DNA from: Berberis thunbergii | Lineage: Eukaryota; Streptophyta; Magnoliopsida; Ranunculales; Berberidaceae | Length of the DNA: 64,000 nucleotides | Direction of reading: 5' to 3' | NCBI GenBank assembly: GCA_003290165.1 | Contig: QNQO01010729.1 | Span: 1-64,000, forward strand | Shown: positions 25,060 to 37,285 of the stretch, piece after piece | How the letters are laid out: the number at the start of each line of letters is the position of its first letter | Numbering within the stretch: position 1 is the first letter of the stretch | The notes under the pieces: generated by a model | The model's input: the letters and a program-made list of their open reading frames with translations, nothing else | What the model was told of the DNA's origin: nothing | Databases searched by the model: none | Translations under genes and position numbers: made by a program

Positions 25060-26800
25060 GGTCATTTTAGTTTTACACACATTAGTTATACCTATTACAC
25101 TTTGACCTTCTTTTGAAGACTATTTGAGTCTAGCTCATTTTTCTTACAGAACCATTAAGGGCTCGTTTGGTTATTCGATGGAATGGAAATGAGAATGGGA
25201 ATGGTAATAGGAATGGTAATGAAAATGAGAATGGTAATGAAAATATGTATGTTTGATATACTTTTAAAATGGTAAGGTAGTAATGTAAAATTTATTTTCA
25301 AAAATACCCTCACTTATTTAAAATGGGGGAAAGTGAGGAGGGTAAAAATGATCATTAACTAACTTTGACCATTACAATGGGAATGGTAATGGCCATTCAT
25401 AGGGGGGAGGTAGGAATGGTCATTACAACCAAATCTGTAATGAGAATGACCATTACGGTGGTTTTATGTGATACCAAATGCAGGAATGCCTTTATTCCAT
25501 TACACTGTAATGGTTTGACCATTACATTACGACGGTCAATGGGTTAACCAAACACGCCCTAAGTACACTTGGTAAGAATTAGTTTTTGACCCTTTTACCC
25601 TTATTTTATGATATGCTAATTTTTTGACCCTTTTAACCTTACTTTATGTTAACACATAGTTGAGCCTTTTACCCTACCTTATGGAAACGCCGAGTACTAA
25701 ACAAAAATTATTTAAAAAACTATAGGGGTTAAATAATAATTAATTTGTACTTTTTTTTTCTTCAATGACTTTGAGTAATCCATAAAAGCTACATTAATTG
25801 ATTCATCTTCATGGTAGATGAATCTCCTGAACATAAGTTAGTAATGGAAGTATTAGAAAGTCTGAAAATAGAGATTAATCAAAAAATCTCTCACTTTCTA
25901 ACTTAAAAGACAGAAAAAGTCCAATGACTAGTGTTGCCAAACACAAACAAATTCTGCTCCAACAATCACTATTGTTCAAAAACATTTTCTGGTACTACAA
26001 ATATACACTCCATTATTATGCCATCTTGATAAAAAAATTATTCAAAGGAATGACCGGCATACTTGTTTTTCATAGAGGAAAAGAAGAACACCGTGAAAAA
26101 TGAAGAAAATAGTTATGGCTGAGTAAATTAAGGAAACAAGGGAGAGAGATAAATAAAGACAAAAGATATTTAATTTCGATTTTTATCCAAATTAATTAAA
26201 ATGACTTAAAACCCTTATTTGTTTTATGTGGAGAAATTTGAAAAGAAAAAAAAAACAGTTACAAGGGCTTGGATTCCTTCAAATCATAATTAATTTGTGG
26301 TTTTTTTTTATTGTGTGATCTAGTACACAATAAAAAAAAAACCACAAATTAGTTATTATTTGACCCATACAATTTTTGAATACTTAGTGTTTAGTACTTA
26401 TTTTCCCCAACAATTCTTTTGGGCTTAACTATCTATGGTTTAACCTAAGGTAAGGGTAAAATGGTCCAAAAATTAATCATGACCGGTCAATAACGTGAGT
26501 TTAACATTGCATAAGAAAACAATGGTTAGACTCAAATAGTTTTCAAAATGAGGGCAAATTCTAATAGGTATAAACTAACGATTGCTCCACTAAAAAAATC
26601 ATTTTTCTAATAAAATTAGGTTTTTTTTAGTTTGACACTCGTTAGTTTACATTTATTAGAGTTTGACACTTGTTTTGATAATTATTTAAGTCTAGCTCTC
26701 GTTTTCTAACGGAACCGTTAAGTCCATGTCATTGACTAGTCAAGATTAATTTTCAGACTCTTTTACCCTTACCTTAGGTTAAACCATAATTAAGCCCAAA
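25060..26800. repeat. Nested inverted-repeat region
   Basis: Segment 25060-25760 has an inverted partner at about 26345-26600, and 26640-26800 is again in the first orientation. Shared text includes TCTAACGGAACCGTTAA, GACCCTTTTACCCTTA and GGGCTTAACTATCTATGG or its complement. The inverted pair 26408-26590 and 26640-26795 alone would form a stem of roughly 150-180 bp. At 26291-26350 there is a near-perfect 60-bp hairpin (TTTGTGGTTTTTTTTTATTG and its complement around TCTAG). Confidence 0.7.
25159..25559. mobile_element. Tourist/PIF-Harbinger-like MITE, 401 bp
   Basis: The ends are GGGCTCGTTTGGTTAT and the complement of the right end, GGGCGTGTTTGGTTAA. Both sides carry TAA (25156-25158 and 25560-25562), the 3-bp target duplication typical of PIF/Harbinger elements. 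The interior is rich in AATGG(T/G)AATG repeats. A related sequence at about 26705-26740 lacks the insertion and shows GTTAAGT at the matching point, which acts as an empty site. Confidence 0.8.
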
Positions 26801-26919
26801 AGAGTAATACCCAAATGACCAAGATAAAAAAATGTGTACCCAAAACCTCACAAAAGTCATGAAACTTGAATCACCAAAAACCTTTGTTTTAATCACCAAA
26901 ATGGATCATCAAGCTCATG

Positions 26920-28511
26920 AGTTACAATTTTGAAATCCATTATAAGGTGGGAAAGACAAATACCGCAGCCGACGCCTTATCTAGAGTTCGGTCGGAGTCA
27001 TTGCTTGAATGCTCGACATTAGTGTTACCTCAGTGGCGGGATTAGGAAAAGATAAAGGAGGAACTTGAAGCTGATAAACAACTCCGACAAATAAGAGATG
27101 AAATACAGCGGGGTAGCAATGCATATACGGGGTTTGAGTTGCGACAAGGGCTATTTTACAAAGAATGGTTAGTGATTTCTCGGACATCCTCTTTCCTTCC
27201 CATTATCTTTGAGGAATTTCATAGTTCTCCTATGGGGGGTCACACTGGGGAAACTAAGACATATCAGAGGATGGTGAGAGAAATATACTAGATGGGAATG
27301 AGATCTGATATTGCTCGAAGAGTGGCAGAGTGTGACGTCTGTCAAAGGAATAAGTATATGGCAACGTCTCCAGCAGGGTTGTTGCAACCAATTCCTTTGC
27401 CCACTCAGGTATGGGATGACATTACAATGGATTTCGTTGAAGGGTTGCCTAAATCCAATGGGGTAGATACAATTTTGGTGGTGGTGGATCGCTTGAGCAA
27501 GTACGCCCATTTTATAGGGTCGAGCCATCCTTTCACAGCTGAGATAATGGCTAAATCTTTCATACAAGAGGTGGTACGACTTCATGGGGTTCCTCTCTCA
27601 ATCATTATAGACAGGGATAAAATTTTCTTAAGCCATTTCTGGAAGGAGATATTTCGTCTACAAGGAACCGTCTTCAAGCGAAGTATCGTGTATCATCCCT
27701 AAATCGATGGGCAGTCCGAGGTGGTTAACCGTTGTTTAGATACTTATTTACGGTGTTTTGCTTCCAGTAAGCCCAGACAGTGGATGAAATGGTTGATGTG
27801 GGCGGAATATTGATACAATACTTCTACTCATTCTTCTTTTGGATGCTCTCCTTTCAAAGTTCTATATGGAAGAGATCCTTTGAAATTGTTGAAGGTAGAC
27901 CAAGGGAGTACTACAGTGTCGTCAGTGGAACAACTGTTGTTGGATAGAGATGTTGCCTTGGATCACCTGAAAATGCAACTACTTCGAGCACAACAGAGAA
28001 TGAAAAGGCAGGCTGACTTGTCAAGGCGGAAAGTTATATTCACAGAGGGTGACAGGGTGTTTTTAAAACCGCGACCATATCGCCAACAGTCCCTCGTAAG
28101 GAGAGGCAATCAGAAGTTGGCAGCGAGATATTATGGTCCTTATAAGATTCTTCAAAAGGTGGGACAGGTAGCCTATAAGTTGGAATTGCCTGCAGATTCA
28201 CAACTTCATCTATTTTTTCATGTTTTTCAATTACGCAAAGCCATAGGAAATCGATTTTCATCAACAACCCTTCCTCCCCAGTTAAGTGTTGAGTTAGAAT
28301 TATTGGTGGTTCCGGAGAAAGTGCTGGAAATAAGATCTAAGTCATTGACTAGCAAATTTCCTGATGAAGTGTTAATACAGTGGAAAGGGTTGCCAGTATT
28401 TGAGGCGACTTGGGAGGATTTTGAGCTACTTCGACAACAATTTCCTCAATTTCACCTTGAGGACAAGGTGCTTGCTTTGGGGGGAGGAATTGATAGACCT
28501 CCAATTTACTA
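26920..28511 (+). pseudogene. Ty3/gypsy chromovirus RNase H end, integrase and chromodomain
   Basis: This is the 3' part of a gypsy pol. It begins inside the RNase H end (KVGKTNTAADALSRV, about 26945-26990). The integrase zinc domain follows (HTGETKTYQRM, then [10 protein letters not shown]), and the core reads [28 protein letters not shown] and [10 protein letters not shown]. The C-terminus has GDRVFLKPRPYRQQSL and a chromodomain-like VLIQWKGLPVFEATWEDFE at about 28370-28430, ending near 28511. Stops occur at about 27049, 27291, 27701 and 27813. The 5' part is missing. The polypurine tract and LTR follow directly, so this is a 5'-truncated element. It sits just upstream of the TFIIIC exons and on the same strand. 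Confidence 0.85.
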
Positions 28512-28527
28512 GACCTACGCAGGCATA

Positions 28528-29062
28528 GGCAAGGGGCAATTGTGGGCAATGCAGACCAGTGAACCAAGGAATCAAACCAGGAACCAGGCTATGGATCAAT
28601 CAGACCAGGGACCATGTTATGCGAAGGATCAACAGGCTGTCAGAACCATCAGGAAGTTAGTATGCTCTGTTATAAGTAGTCAGTTAGTGCTCAGTCAATA
28701 TTCTATTAGTTCTCTGTTAGTATTAGCAAGTTGTAAGAATATGTTAGCAAGTTGCATTAGCAAGTGCATGTGTTAGAGTAAGTGGCATAAGCAAGATTAA
28801 CAAGTTGACAGCAAGTTGTAACATTATGTTAGTAAGAAAGTTGTTTGTTGTATGTTAGCAAGTGTATTCTTATATAAGGAGAGTTGTAAGAAAATGGAGG
28901 ATTCATTCAATCAATTTGTAAACACATTTGTACAAGAGCAATTGCTCACTGGAGAGTTTCAGGCCTCTCAAACAGCCTGCATTCATAATACAATACAGTT
29001 TTTATATCTTGATTTCCATACTTTGGGCTACATCTTCCTGTTCTTCGTTGTTTAATTCTGCA
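28528..29062 (+). repeat. Polypurine tract and 3' LTR of the truncated chromovirus
   Basis: GGCAAGGGGCAAT (28528-28540) is followed by TGTGGGCAATG. A TATA box (TATATAAGG) lies at about 28871 and the proposed end TCTGCA is at 29062, giving 522 bp. Units of GTTAGCAAGTTGTAA recur at about 28720-28870. The end is inferred from the TG...CA rule because no second LTR exists. Confidence 0.55.
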
Positions 29063-29385
29063 AGTTATATCAAATTTCCTATGTTCATAAGTTCCCACTT
29101 AATTAAATCTCTTATCCATTATATAGTTTTTTTGGCCTATTTCAATCTTGACATGGGTTGTATGGAGGTAAGTATGAATAACTATGCATTCAATAGGGCT
29201 GAATTTTCTCTTAGTTAGTAATTTATTGATAGTATTTTATTTTTATGGTTTTTGGCGGTTATTATATTTCATTTGTTTTTCAATTATTTTCTTCATCATT
29301 GTTTACCTTTTTTTTGGCAATATGGTTCATTTGTTGATCTGTTTGCCTTTAGCAAGTTGTCGGCTGTTTATGTTAACTCAAAAAA

Positions 29386-29568
29386 TTTGATCCAAAGATT
29401 GTTCATCCCAAAAGTGTTGGGTGTACATCCGATGATTTTGACGCACATCAAGTTGTGAAATGTAGAAAACAGGGGCAAATAACAGACCAACTTTTAGAAC
29501 TTCCAATCGAGTATCAAATTTATGATATGATTGATTCTGAAGGATCAAAAGGGCTTATCGTCGCTAAG
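29386..29568 (+). pseudogene. TFIIIC exon block 1 (winged-helix region)
   Basis: The frame from 29386 reads FDPKIVHPKSVGCTSDDFDA and later DQLLELPIEYQIYDMIDSEG and SKGLIVAK, ending at 29568. A good acceptor with pyrimidine tract (CCTTTAG, 29346-29352) lies upstream, but from it the frame is shifted relative to this reading and meets a stop. A small deletion near 29390 would explain that. After AAG at 29568 the next bases are ATCTTT instead of a GT donor. The next block continues the protein with VCKRLG, so the junction is where expected. Confidence 0.8.
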
Positions 29569-29984
29569 ATCTTTATACATTTTCTTTTTTGATATTTAGG
29601 TGCAGTTGATTGTTATGTTGTCTATCAAGTTTCATTTGTCTATTAGTGTTTAGAGATGTTAGTTGCACCCCTAGACTCTTATGCTAGTAGCTATTATCGT
29701 AAATGATTAGCATTCCACTTTGTGGGGGAACTATTTGTGGTAATATTTTCTTAGAATAGCTTATGGGCCTACTTAGTGTCATATATTTTACAATATTTGT
29801 ATATTTGGGTATTTTACAAGGTCAAAAGATCTTTATTGCAAAATAGAGAGAGAAAGTATGATGAAGACCCCTTGTGATTGTTGACATAATTGAGAAGATC
29901 TGTACATAATTGTTTGATGAAGATACAAAAAGAAAGACAAACTTATCACACAATCTCTTGCGAATGCACAATGTTGCATGTGTC

Positions 29985-30844
29985 CAGGCACGGATTTAGG
30001 TAGGGGCAAGTGGGGGCACTGCCCCCACTGACTTTTGATAATTTTTTTTTTAATTTATTTGTACTTCAATTAGTTTTTTTATTGCCCCTCTATTCTCACT
30101 TTTCACTTCAACCTTCATCCTTCAAATAATGTACATATCAAATTCACACTCTACTTTTAGAGTTTGAGATAGAGGTTAAATCCCTCAAATCTCTTAAAGA
30201 ACAGAAATTCTAGCGGGCCTGGGAAACCAGCGCGGTTTCCCTGTCTGAGGGGCAAAATTAAATTTTTGCCCCCCTCTTTAAACACATACTCCAAAAATGT
30301 GTTTTAAAGAGGGGGCAAAAATGTATTTTCGCCCCCAGGCAGGGAAATCAGGCTGGTTTCCCAGGCCAGCTAGAATTGCTCCTCAAAGAAACCAAAATCC
30401 ACAATTTTTTCTTCACACTCCATCGATTGGATAAGATGAGGAAAACCCCCATATTTCATCATCTTCAAAGATCTATAACTATTGAGTTATTTGAACTCAT
30501 CTTCACAAGATCCAGTAGGATCCAAACCACCTTATTCTTTTTCTTCTAGGTACCAGGTGCCTTTATTAATCACTGTGTTGGTCATCTCCACAAAAAAATC
30601 GTAAGCAACCCAATCTCGTCCTCCTTTTCTTCATGTAGTAGTAATCAACGATTCAAACACTTCTCTTCTATTATGTTTCTAGAAGTAGTAATCATCTTCA
30701 ATGAATGTCTTTGTTGTACTCCCCTTTTTGCTATATTTAAAAAAAAAATTCATGTTAAAGTAACTAATTTTTATATTATATTTAATTAATTATGACATCA
30801 CTCCGCCCCCCCCCCCTTCAACAAAAATCCTGGCTCCGTCACTG
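29985..30844. mobile_element. Non-autonomous hAT-type element, 860 bp
   Basis: An 8-bp duplication CATGTGTC flanks it exactly (29977-29984 and 30845-30852). Ends are CAGGCACGGATTTAGG and the complement of the right end, CAGTGACGGAGCCAGG. An 8-bp duplication with CAG...CTG ends fits hAT. There is no transposase. A separate palindromic element is nested at 30206-30377. The right end has a C-run of about 12 bases. It lies in the large TFIIIC intron. Confidence 0.85.
30206..30377. mobile_element. Palindromic hairpin element, 172 bp
   Basis: The arms AATTCTAGCGGGCCTGGGAA and the complement of the right arm, AATTCTAGCTGGCCTGGGAA, pair over about 80 bases. The pairing includes GGGGCAAAA/TTTTGCCCC and a central TTTAAA...TTTAAA. 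It breaks the hAT element, so it arrived later. The superfamily is not clear because any target duplication is hidden in the arm ends. Confidence 0.75.
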
Positions 30845-31515
30845 CATGTGTCTTAACACTAATGGAATTTGAGTAATTTGTTATTTCAGCATGTGAGGTT
30901 TGAATAAGACTGCAGGTGCAATGGTTTCCAGTTTCCATTTCACTTAATTTATTTTTCTACTAAAGTTATACCAGATATAAAAGGAAGTGAAAGTTTTCTA
31001 AATGAATATTATGCCCAAACCCAACCACCTGAGCACAACTTTCTCTAAAGGTGTTGGGTTCAAATGCCAAAGTTGCGTAGGTTGAATTACATGTTTGTGT
31101 TCACCCTGATCTATAGTCACAAAATCTTTACACCTATAATGAAAGTTCACTCGGATGAACGTTCCCGAAGAGCCCTTCACATTTTATGATAATTATAAGA
31201 AATATTAACCTGGTTATTAGATTCCTCATTTTGCCCTAAAAAAATCATTCTATTAGTATTTACAATCAATATAAGTTGGTTAAAGTAGTAAAAAGAAAAG
31301 ATTTTAGATGGCAAAAATGAACAAGGTGTAATTAATTCTCTCATGCCTTATTGTTAATTGTATTTAAGCCCCTAACATAATTTATTCAAAACCCTTGATT
31401 ATTTGTAAACCATAGATAGGTGCTTAAAATTATAAATAATTATTTTGTTTGGAATATTAATAATAATTTTTACTTATTATTGAAAGGTTGTAATAAAAAA
31501 AACGTGTTGAATATT

Positions 31516-31544
31516 CGCGCACGTAGAGCGCGTCGACACCCTAG
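31516..31544 (+). mobile_element. Candidate Helitron 3' terminus
   Basis: A short hairpin (CGCGC-ACGTAGA-GCGCG, 31516-31532) lies 8 bases before CTAG at 31541-31544, which is followed by T. Hairpin, spacing, CTRR end and T on the 3' side are the Helitron rule. I could not find a matching TC start upstream and no Rep/helicase is present, so this is a short non-autonomous copy at best. Confidence 0.4.
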
Positions 31545-31559
31545 TAGAAGTAACTCTTT

Positions 31560-34500
31560 AATAAATCTTGCACCACCTTACCCTATCATGGAGCATGATA
31601 GGGCAGCTGAGAAGGTGGTAGTGGAGGGCATCATAAGGGTGGAAAATGAAAGGTGGAGTGGGAGGTCGTAGACCAAATGGCATGTGGCGGGTGATTTCAA
31701 TAAGAAGCACTTTCATGCCTATGCTACTTTGAGAAGGCATCTTAACAATCTTGATACTATTTGTAGATGGTATGTGGTTGAACACTTGGTCACCATTGAG
31801 AATGATCTTGATACTATTTGTAGATGGTATGTGATTGAAGACTTGGTCGCCATCGAGGATTATGTAATGGATTTATGCAAGAACATGTATGTAATATGCT
31901 AATCTAAAGAGGAGAGGTGGAGACCTTATCTGGGGAGTGTTCCCTTTGACTGCATATCTAAGAACCTTGAGGAGTAGGTGATGATGAGGAGATTGTCAGT
32001 GCACTGGAATTTTGTTGTTTTAAATATGAAGTGTAAAACATAGGTTTCAAAACATAAAACATAGGTTTTTATGAAGTTTAAGTTTCACCCTTAGGTTTTG
32101 ACCTGAGACAAGCCTCGATGCGTATGTTTCTTAAGTTTTTCAAAACCATAGGTTGGAGAAAGCACCGACTATGGTTTTCCAATCATTATTTTCAAGGCAT
32201 GCTAGCATTTTATGAGTGGCTTCAAGGTAGTACATGGGAAAATTCCAAGGTGCACCCTTTTCCCAAGATAGCCCCATTAGTCCTTAGGAGCTAGTATAAA
32301 AGTAATTACGAAGGCTCTGGCTAAACATAAGAAGGTGCATGAGGGGAGTTTGTAAACGATAGATTGACCCTTGATGGAATTATTGTGGCCAATACGAGTT
32401 CACGATATAATAGTGGTGAGTTGGGAATTGATTTTGATAAAGCCTATGATTGGGTTGATTGAGAGTTTTTGTTGCAATATCTTGGGAAGATGGGTTCCAA
32501 CAAAAGGTGTAAGAGATAGATTAGTGTGTACCACTCTACTGTGCATTTCTTGGTTATGGTTAATGGTGTAATGATGTTTTTTTTAGAAGTGGCAAAAGCA
32601 TTTCATGATACTTTCCTCCCCCGCCCCACCTGGATTCCTCTGCACCATGCTGGTGCCAATCTTGAGCAGATTAATAATCAAGGTGCAAGGCTAGATCGTT
32701 TCAATGGTTTCTCGGTTAAAGAGGGGGTTTGTTTATTTCTCACCTACACCATCTTTATCCTTGAGAAGACTATTTTGAAGCATATCGCATATTTGTTTGG
32801 TCAAGCTTGAAAGTCAAATTAATTTCTCCAAGAGTGATATGTCAGAGGTTGGGGAGGGCGCATTTGTGGCACAAGCGGCTACTATCATTGGATGTGGGGT
32901 TCAAACCTTCCTTGTCACTATCTCGGATTTCACTTCCATTCTAAGGAGTTGTGGGACCTGGTGGTGGAAAGGGAGACCAAATTGTTGACAAAGGGGGACT
33001 GACTTTGGCCAAGAGTGCTTTGGCTAACATTCCCATTTATTACATGTCCTTATGTCCTATTCCAATGTCCACTCAATAAAAATGACATAAATAGCCAGGG
33101 GTGGGCGGGAAAAGCTTTCATCCACTATGTTGGAATTGGTGGCACTTCCTAAAGAAAATAAAGGTTTGGGTGTTATAACTTTCAAGAAAGTGAATACTAT
33201 CCTGATGGTTATCAAGATACGGTAAGAAAATGGATAATGTTAGGAGATGGGTAATGATCAATGTTTGATCGGGTGTAAAACTTGGAATGAGTGGATTCCT
33301 AATCATCCATCTTGGCCCTATGGGTGGCTTGAGCTTGTGGAAGGGAATATGAAATGTTGTCATTTTTCTCTCTAGGGTGGATAATATTTTTGGAATATGA
33401 GACAAAACATTTATATAGCATGGCATGGTTGTATGCTTCTTTAGGAGGTTTACTAAGGTTTTTCAGGTTTCTAGCCTCAATACAGGGAAGGTACAAAATT
33501 TCTTTGTGGGAGATTCCATCCACCCCTCCAAAAATGGCTCTCATGAATGGGATGAAGAAGGGCTGTGGAACTTGATGGCAGGACTTAGGCTCATGGTGTC
33601 ATCCAACGATGATGACGACTGGAGGTGGGGATATCTAAAATCGGGTTTGTTTCAATATCACCAATTTGTAATAATTTGGTTGAAGGTGAACCTAGTCGGG
33701 TACTTTCTCTCTCGATGATGTGGAGGAAGTGTGTGCCTCAAAAGTCTCCTTTGTTTAAGAGCTTTTATAGAGTTGTATCCTAATGAAATGGAACAAAACT
33801 ACCCATATCTGATAAATTCTAAGCTAAAACTAAAGCTACACTAGATCTATAATAAACCCTAAAAGAGATAAATAAATAACATAAATATTATTCAATCAAT
33901 TCAACCAACTACAATCTAACTCTCAAGCCTTATATATAAGCCTAATAACTTCTTTGAAAAGTAGCTAACCCTACTTTGGCTAATGTTGTAACTAATATTG
34001 GCTTATTATATCTACCCCAATTGCAAATAATACTAATTAATTACATGCTTACATCACCCTTACAGGCTTGAAAAAGCTTGTCTTCAAACTGGAAGTCGAG
34101 AAAATCAAATGAGCACAAGCAACCGGTTACAGAAAACAAGGTGAAATGCACAAGTAGAAGTCGACCTCGAACTTGTCCTTGGTAGTTGCTTGTACCATGA
34201 ACAATCAAATTAAAATTTGTCTACAAAAGATGAAATCCCACTTGAATCATTGGTTGTGGGATATCTACTTCATGATTTGAATGTTGTGCACAAGGTTTTC
34301 CTTCAAAATTAGCCATGAAATTGTTCCAAATTAGATCATATACACTGTCACCTAGAGGTACATAGTCTATCATATGGTGCCGAACAGTCTGAATACCAAA
34401 ATTAGAATATGGAGAAGTACGTGGCAGTACATGGTAGGTCCTGTAGCTATGAAAAGTAGCATAATCACTTAGGTCAGAATATGGCGGTGGTGTAGACAAA

Positions 34501-35200
34501 ATCTAAGGGGCAAATAACCCCACGAAATTAAATCTTCTTTTTCACACGATTTGGTATAGGGAGGGGCATCGTTGGAGGGTTGAATTGTTGACATGTTAGG
34601 ATGCACCGCGCCGCCGGGGTTGTTCGGTGCTTGTTGCAACACTGCCAGTTTGTTCTGCCAACTATCATGCTCTCTGCATCTAAGAGATCTTTCAATGTCT
34701 TCCATGACTTCAATCGCCTTAGATATCTCTTCTTCATCATGTTTCAAGCTTTCTCTGTGTCGACATACACAATAGAAATGCTTCGACCCTGATACCAATT
34801 GTAGTTACTAACCCTCACCCTACTTTGGCTAATGTCCTAACTAATATGGGCTTTATTATATCTGGACCAATTACAAATAATAATAATTAATTACCTGCTT
34901 ACATCAATATCCGATCATGGTGTGCTCTCATGAACTTATTCATTGTGATTTTGCTAGCTCGGTCTAGTACCACTTTATTACTGCTTGTGGGATAGATTGG
35001 ATGATGCCTCGGTCCGTTGAGGATGAGCTCCGTGGTTGGAACTACCAAGCGTATGCCAAGAAATGGAGGGTTGGTTTGGACTCATATACCATCTCTTTCC
35101 ACATATTCTTCCTAATTTTTTAAGTGACACTATGACCATCCTCAATTTGGGTCCTCGGACAATACAAATTATACATTACTATATTGGTATCTCAGCCTCG
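31560..35200 (+). pseudogene. LINE ORF2 relic (reverse transcriptase to zinc-binding domain)
   Basis: Reading across many frame changes on the + strand gives the order of a plant L1 ORF2. At 32345-32500 the RT domain reads FVNDRLTLDGIIVANTSS and GELGIDFDKAYDWVD. At 32805-32860 comes QINFSKSDMSEVG, at 33000-33060 ALANIPIYYMSLCPIPMS, and at 34925-35090 the RT zinc-binding end (CSHELIHCDFASSVWYHF, then GIDWMMPRSVEDELRGW). The YADD region and endonuclease are not readable. A short LTR element (about 33768-34916) splits it before the zinc-binding part. It lies in the TFIIIC intron. Confidence 0.75.
33768..34916 (-). mobile_element. Short non-autonomous LTR element A
   Basis: The right LTR (34800-34916) and the end of the left LTR (to 34066) share CTACTTTGGCTAATGT and ATTAATTAC(A/C)TGCTTACATCA. 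A methionine-type primer site (CTGATACCA, 34790-34798) touches the right LTR, setting the minus orientation. Next to the left LTR, CACCCTTACAGG is the purine tract in complement. The right LTR lacks about 180 bases of the left one. The interior (about 730 bp) holds only short frames, one helical (34798-34469), and no retroviral domain. The same family occurs at 42593-44417. Confidence 0.65.
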
Positions 35201-35239
35201 TCTAGTGTGGTTGAATCATCTTTGAAGTAGCCAGCTGCA

Positions 35240-35889
35240 TGTCACGTGCTGACCTTTTTCCCTTGGCTAACACGCTGCCCACTAGCGTCACACTCCCGTC
35301 GGACTAACTAGTCAAGTCACTTCGATGCTTGGCTAATGCTAAGTGATGCTACGGAAGCTTAAGTGGGGAAAATGCTAAAGCACAAGTGTTTAGGCTTTTT
35401 GAAAGAATGCTTTGTATTGCTTGAGAGAGTTGTACAAGTGTTTCCTTCCTGTTCTGTACAAATGAATGCCAAGGCCTATTTATAGGCCCTTAAAGTCTTA
35501 AAGGCTTCTAGCCTAAAACCTTCCACAATCCTCCTTCAAAGGAGTATTCTCTATGCATCTAGAAAGTTCCCACCTCCAAAGGAACTAGAAATTACAAGGA
35601 GGCTTCTAGAAAATACTACACAAATCTGTACAAGGGTGTTCTAGACTCATCCATGCTAGAACACTATAGAGAAAGCTAAGCTAGAATGTCCAAGAGCACT
35701 CTAAAACCTTCCGGAGGCATCTAGAGAAAACTAAGCTAGAATGTCCAAAAGCACTCTAGAACCTTCCGGAGACATCTCGAAAAGCTTGCTGCTCCATCGG
35801 GCCTTTACGGGCCTACTGCCAGTGTCCATATGATGCTTTGGATGCCTTGTTGCCTTGGTGAGGGATATTTTGAGAGATGACTCGTGACA
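35240..35889 (-). repeat. 3' LTR of the chromovirus
   Basis: 650 bp, TG...CA. The complement of CCTATTTATAGG (about 35480) gives the TATA box CTATAAATAGG. It ends next to the polypurine tract. Confidence 0.95.
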
Positions 35890-35920
35890 TTCTCCCTCAC
35901 CCAAGTCCTTGACGACCCCG

Positions 35921-37264
35921 TCAAGACCGTGCCTCGAACTTCGCGATCTTGCCCTGGAATTGCCATAGGTCGCCTTCTTTCTCCCATGAGGCCTCACTAT
36001 TCGGTAGTCCCTTCCACCGAATGAGATACTCATTATAGCTTGGCACACCCCTCCGTCGGATGAGCCTCTTTGCCTCGATGCTCTCGATCTCTCGATCAAA
36101 GGAAGCCACGACCGCGGTTGGTGCCCGATGTGACTCGCCCCTCGTTGGATCTTCTTTATCACCATGGTAGGGCTTGAGCATGCTCACATGGAACACCGGA
36201 TGAATCTTGAGTTTGGGCGGCAACTCAAGCTTGTAAGAAACTCTCCCGACCTTCCGTAGGACGGGAAATGGCCCCTCGTACTTCCGCACTAATCCCTTGT
36301 GCACCGAGCGGAAGACCTTGAACTGTTGTGGCAACAACTTGACCATGACCATCTCGCCCACTTGGAACTCGAGAGGGCGTTTATGCTTGTGTTCCCACTT
36401 CTTCATCTTCTTAGACGCCTTGTCCAAGTACGCCTTCGTTATATCAAGCTGCTCATGCCACCCTCGTGCAAGCTTGTACACAGCGGGGCTGCTACCCGTG
36501 TAGCCCGACGCAATGGCTTGTGGAGTCAAGGGTTGCTGGCCCATGACGATCTCGAACGGACTTGGTTGCGTCGATGCGGACTGCTGCAAGTTGAATGAGA
36601 ATTGAACCACATCCATCAACTTGGCCCAATCCTTCTGGTTGGCACCCACAAAGTGCCTCAAGTATAACTCCAACAAGGCATTCACCCTCTCTGTTTGCCC
36701 ATCGCTTTGCGGGTGAAAGCTTGTTGAGAAGTGTAGACCCGAACCCAAGAGCTTGAATAACTCCGTCCAAAATTTTGCTGTGAACCTTGGGTCCCGATCA
36801 CTTATGATGCTCCGAGGCAAGCCCCAATACTTCACCACATGCTGAAAGAACAACTTGGCGGCTTGCTCGGCCGTGCAATCGCGTGGGGCAGGTATGAAAG
36901 TTCCATACTTGGAAAAGCGATCGACCACCACCATAATAGAGCCATACCCATTAGACTTGGGCAAGGCTGATATGAAATCCATTGAGACACTCTCCCATTG
37001 CCTTTCTGGAATTGGCAAAGGCTGCAATAGTCCTGCCGGTACACGTTGCTCTATCTTGTCTTGTTTGCACACAAGACAAGTCTTCACATAGGCCTCGATA
37101 TCATCCCGCATATGAGGCAAATAATAGTCTACCTCCAAGAGTGCCAATGTCCGCTGCATCCTCGGATGGCCAGCCCACATTGAGTCGTGGCACTCCTTCA
37201 TGATGTCTCGCCTAAGATTATCCCACTTAGGCACATAAATGCGACGACCGACGGTGTAGAGCAC
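35921..37264 (-). pseudogene. Chromovirus integrase with C-terminal chromodomain
   Basis: 447 residues. The zinc domain has H-D-S-M-W-A-G-H followed by CLVCKQDK. The D,D-35-E core reads SMDFISALPKSNGYGSI, IISDRDPRFTAKFW and QSDGQTERVNALLELYLR. The C-terminal domain has GEMVMVKLLPQQFK and HPVFHVSMLKPY, then a chromodomain-like segment NEYLIRWKGLPNSEASWEK near residues 415-435. Chromodomains in this position define chromoviruses; I would place it near the Galadriel/Tcn1-like types but cannot prove the lineage. The frame is intact within this part. Confidence 0.93.
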
Positions 37265-37285
37265 CCCATTCTCTACCCAAAACCG

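Noticed and set aside
30800..30820. C-run as a G-quadruplex-forming regulatory site
   Set aside because: It is one uninterrupted run near the end of a decayed hAT element; nothing around it suggests regulation.
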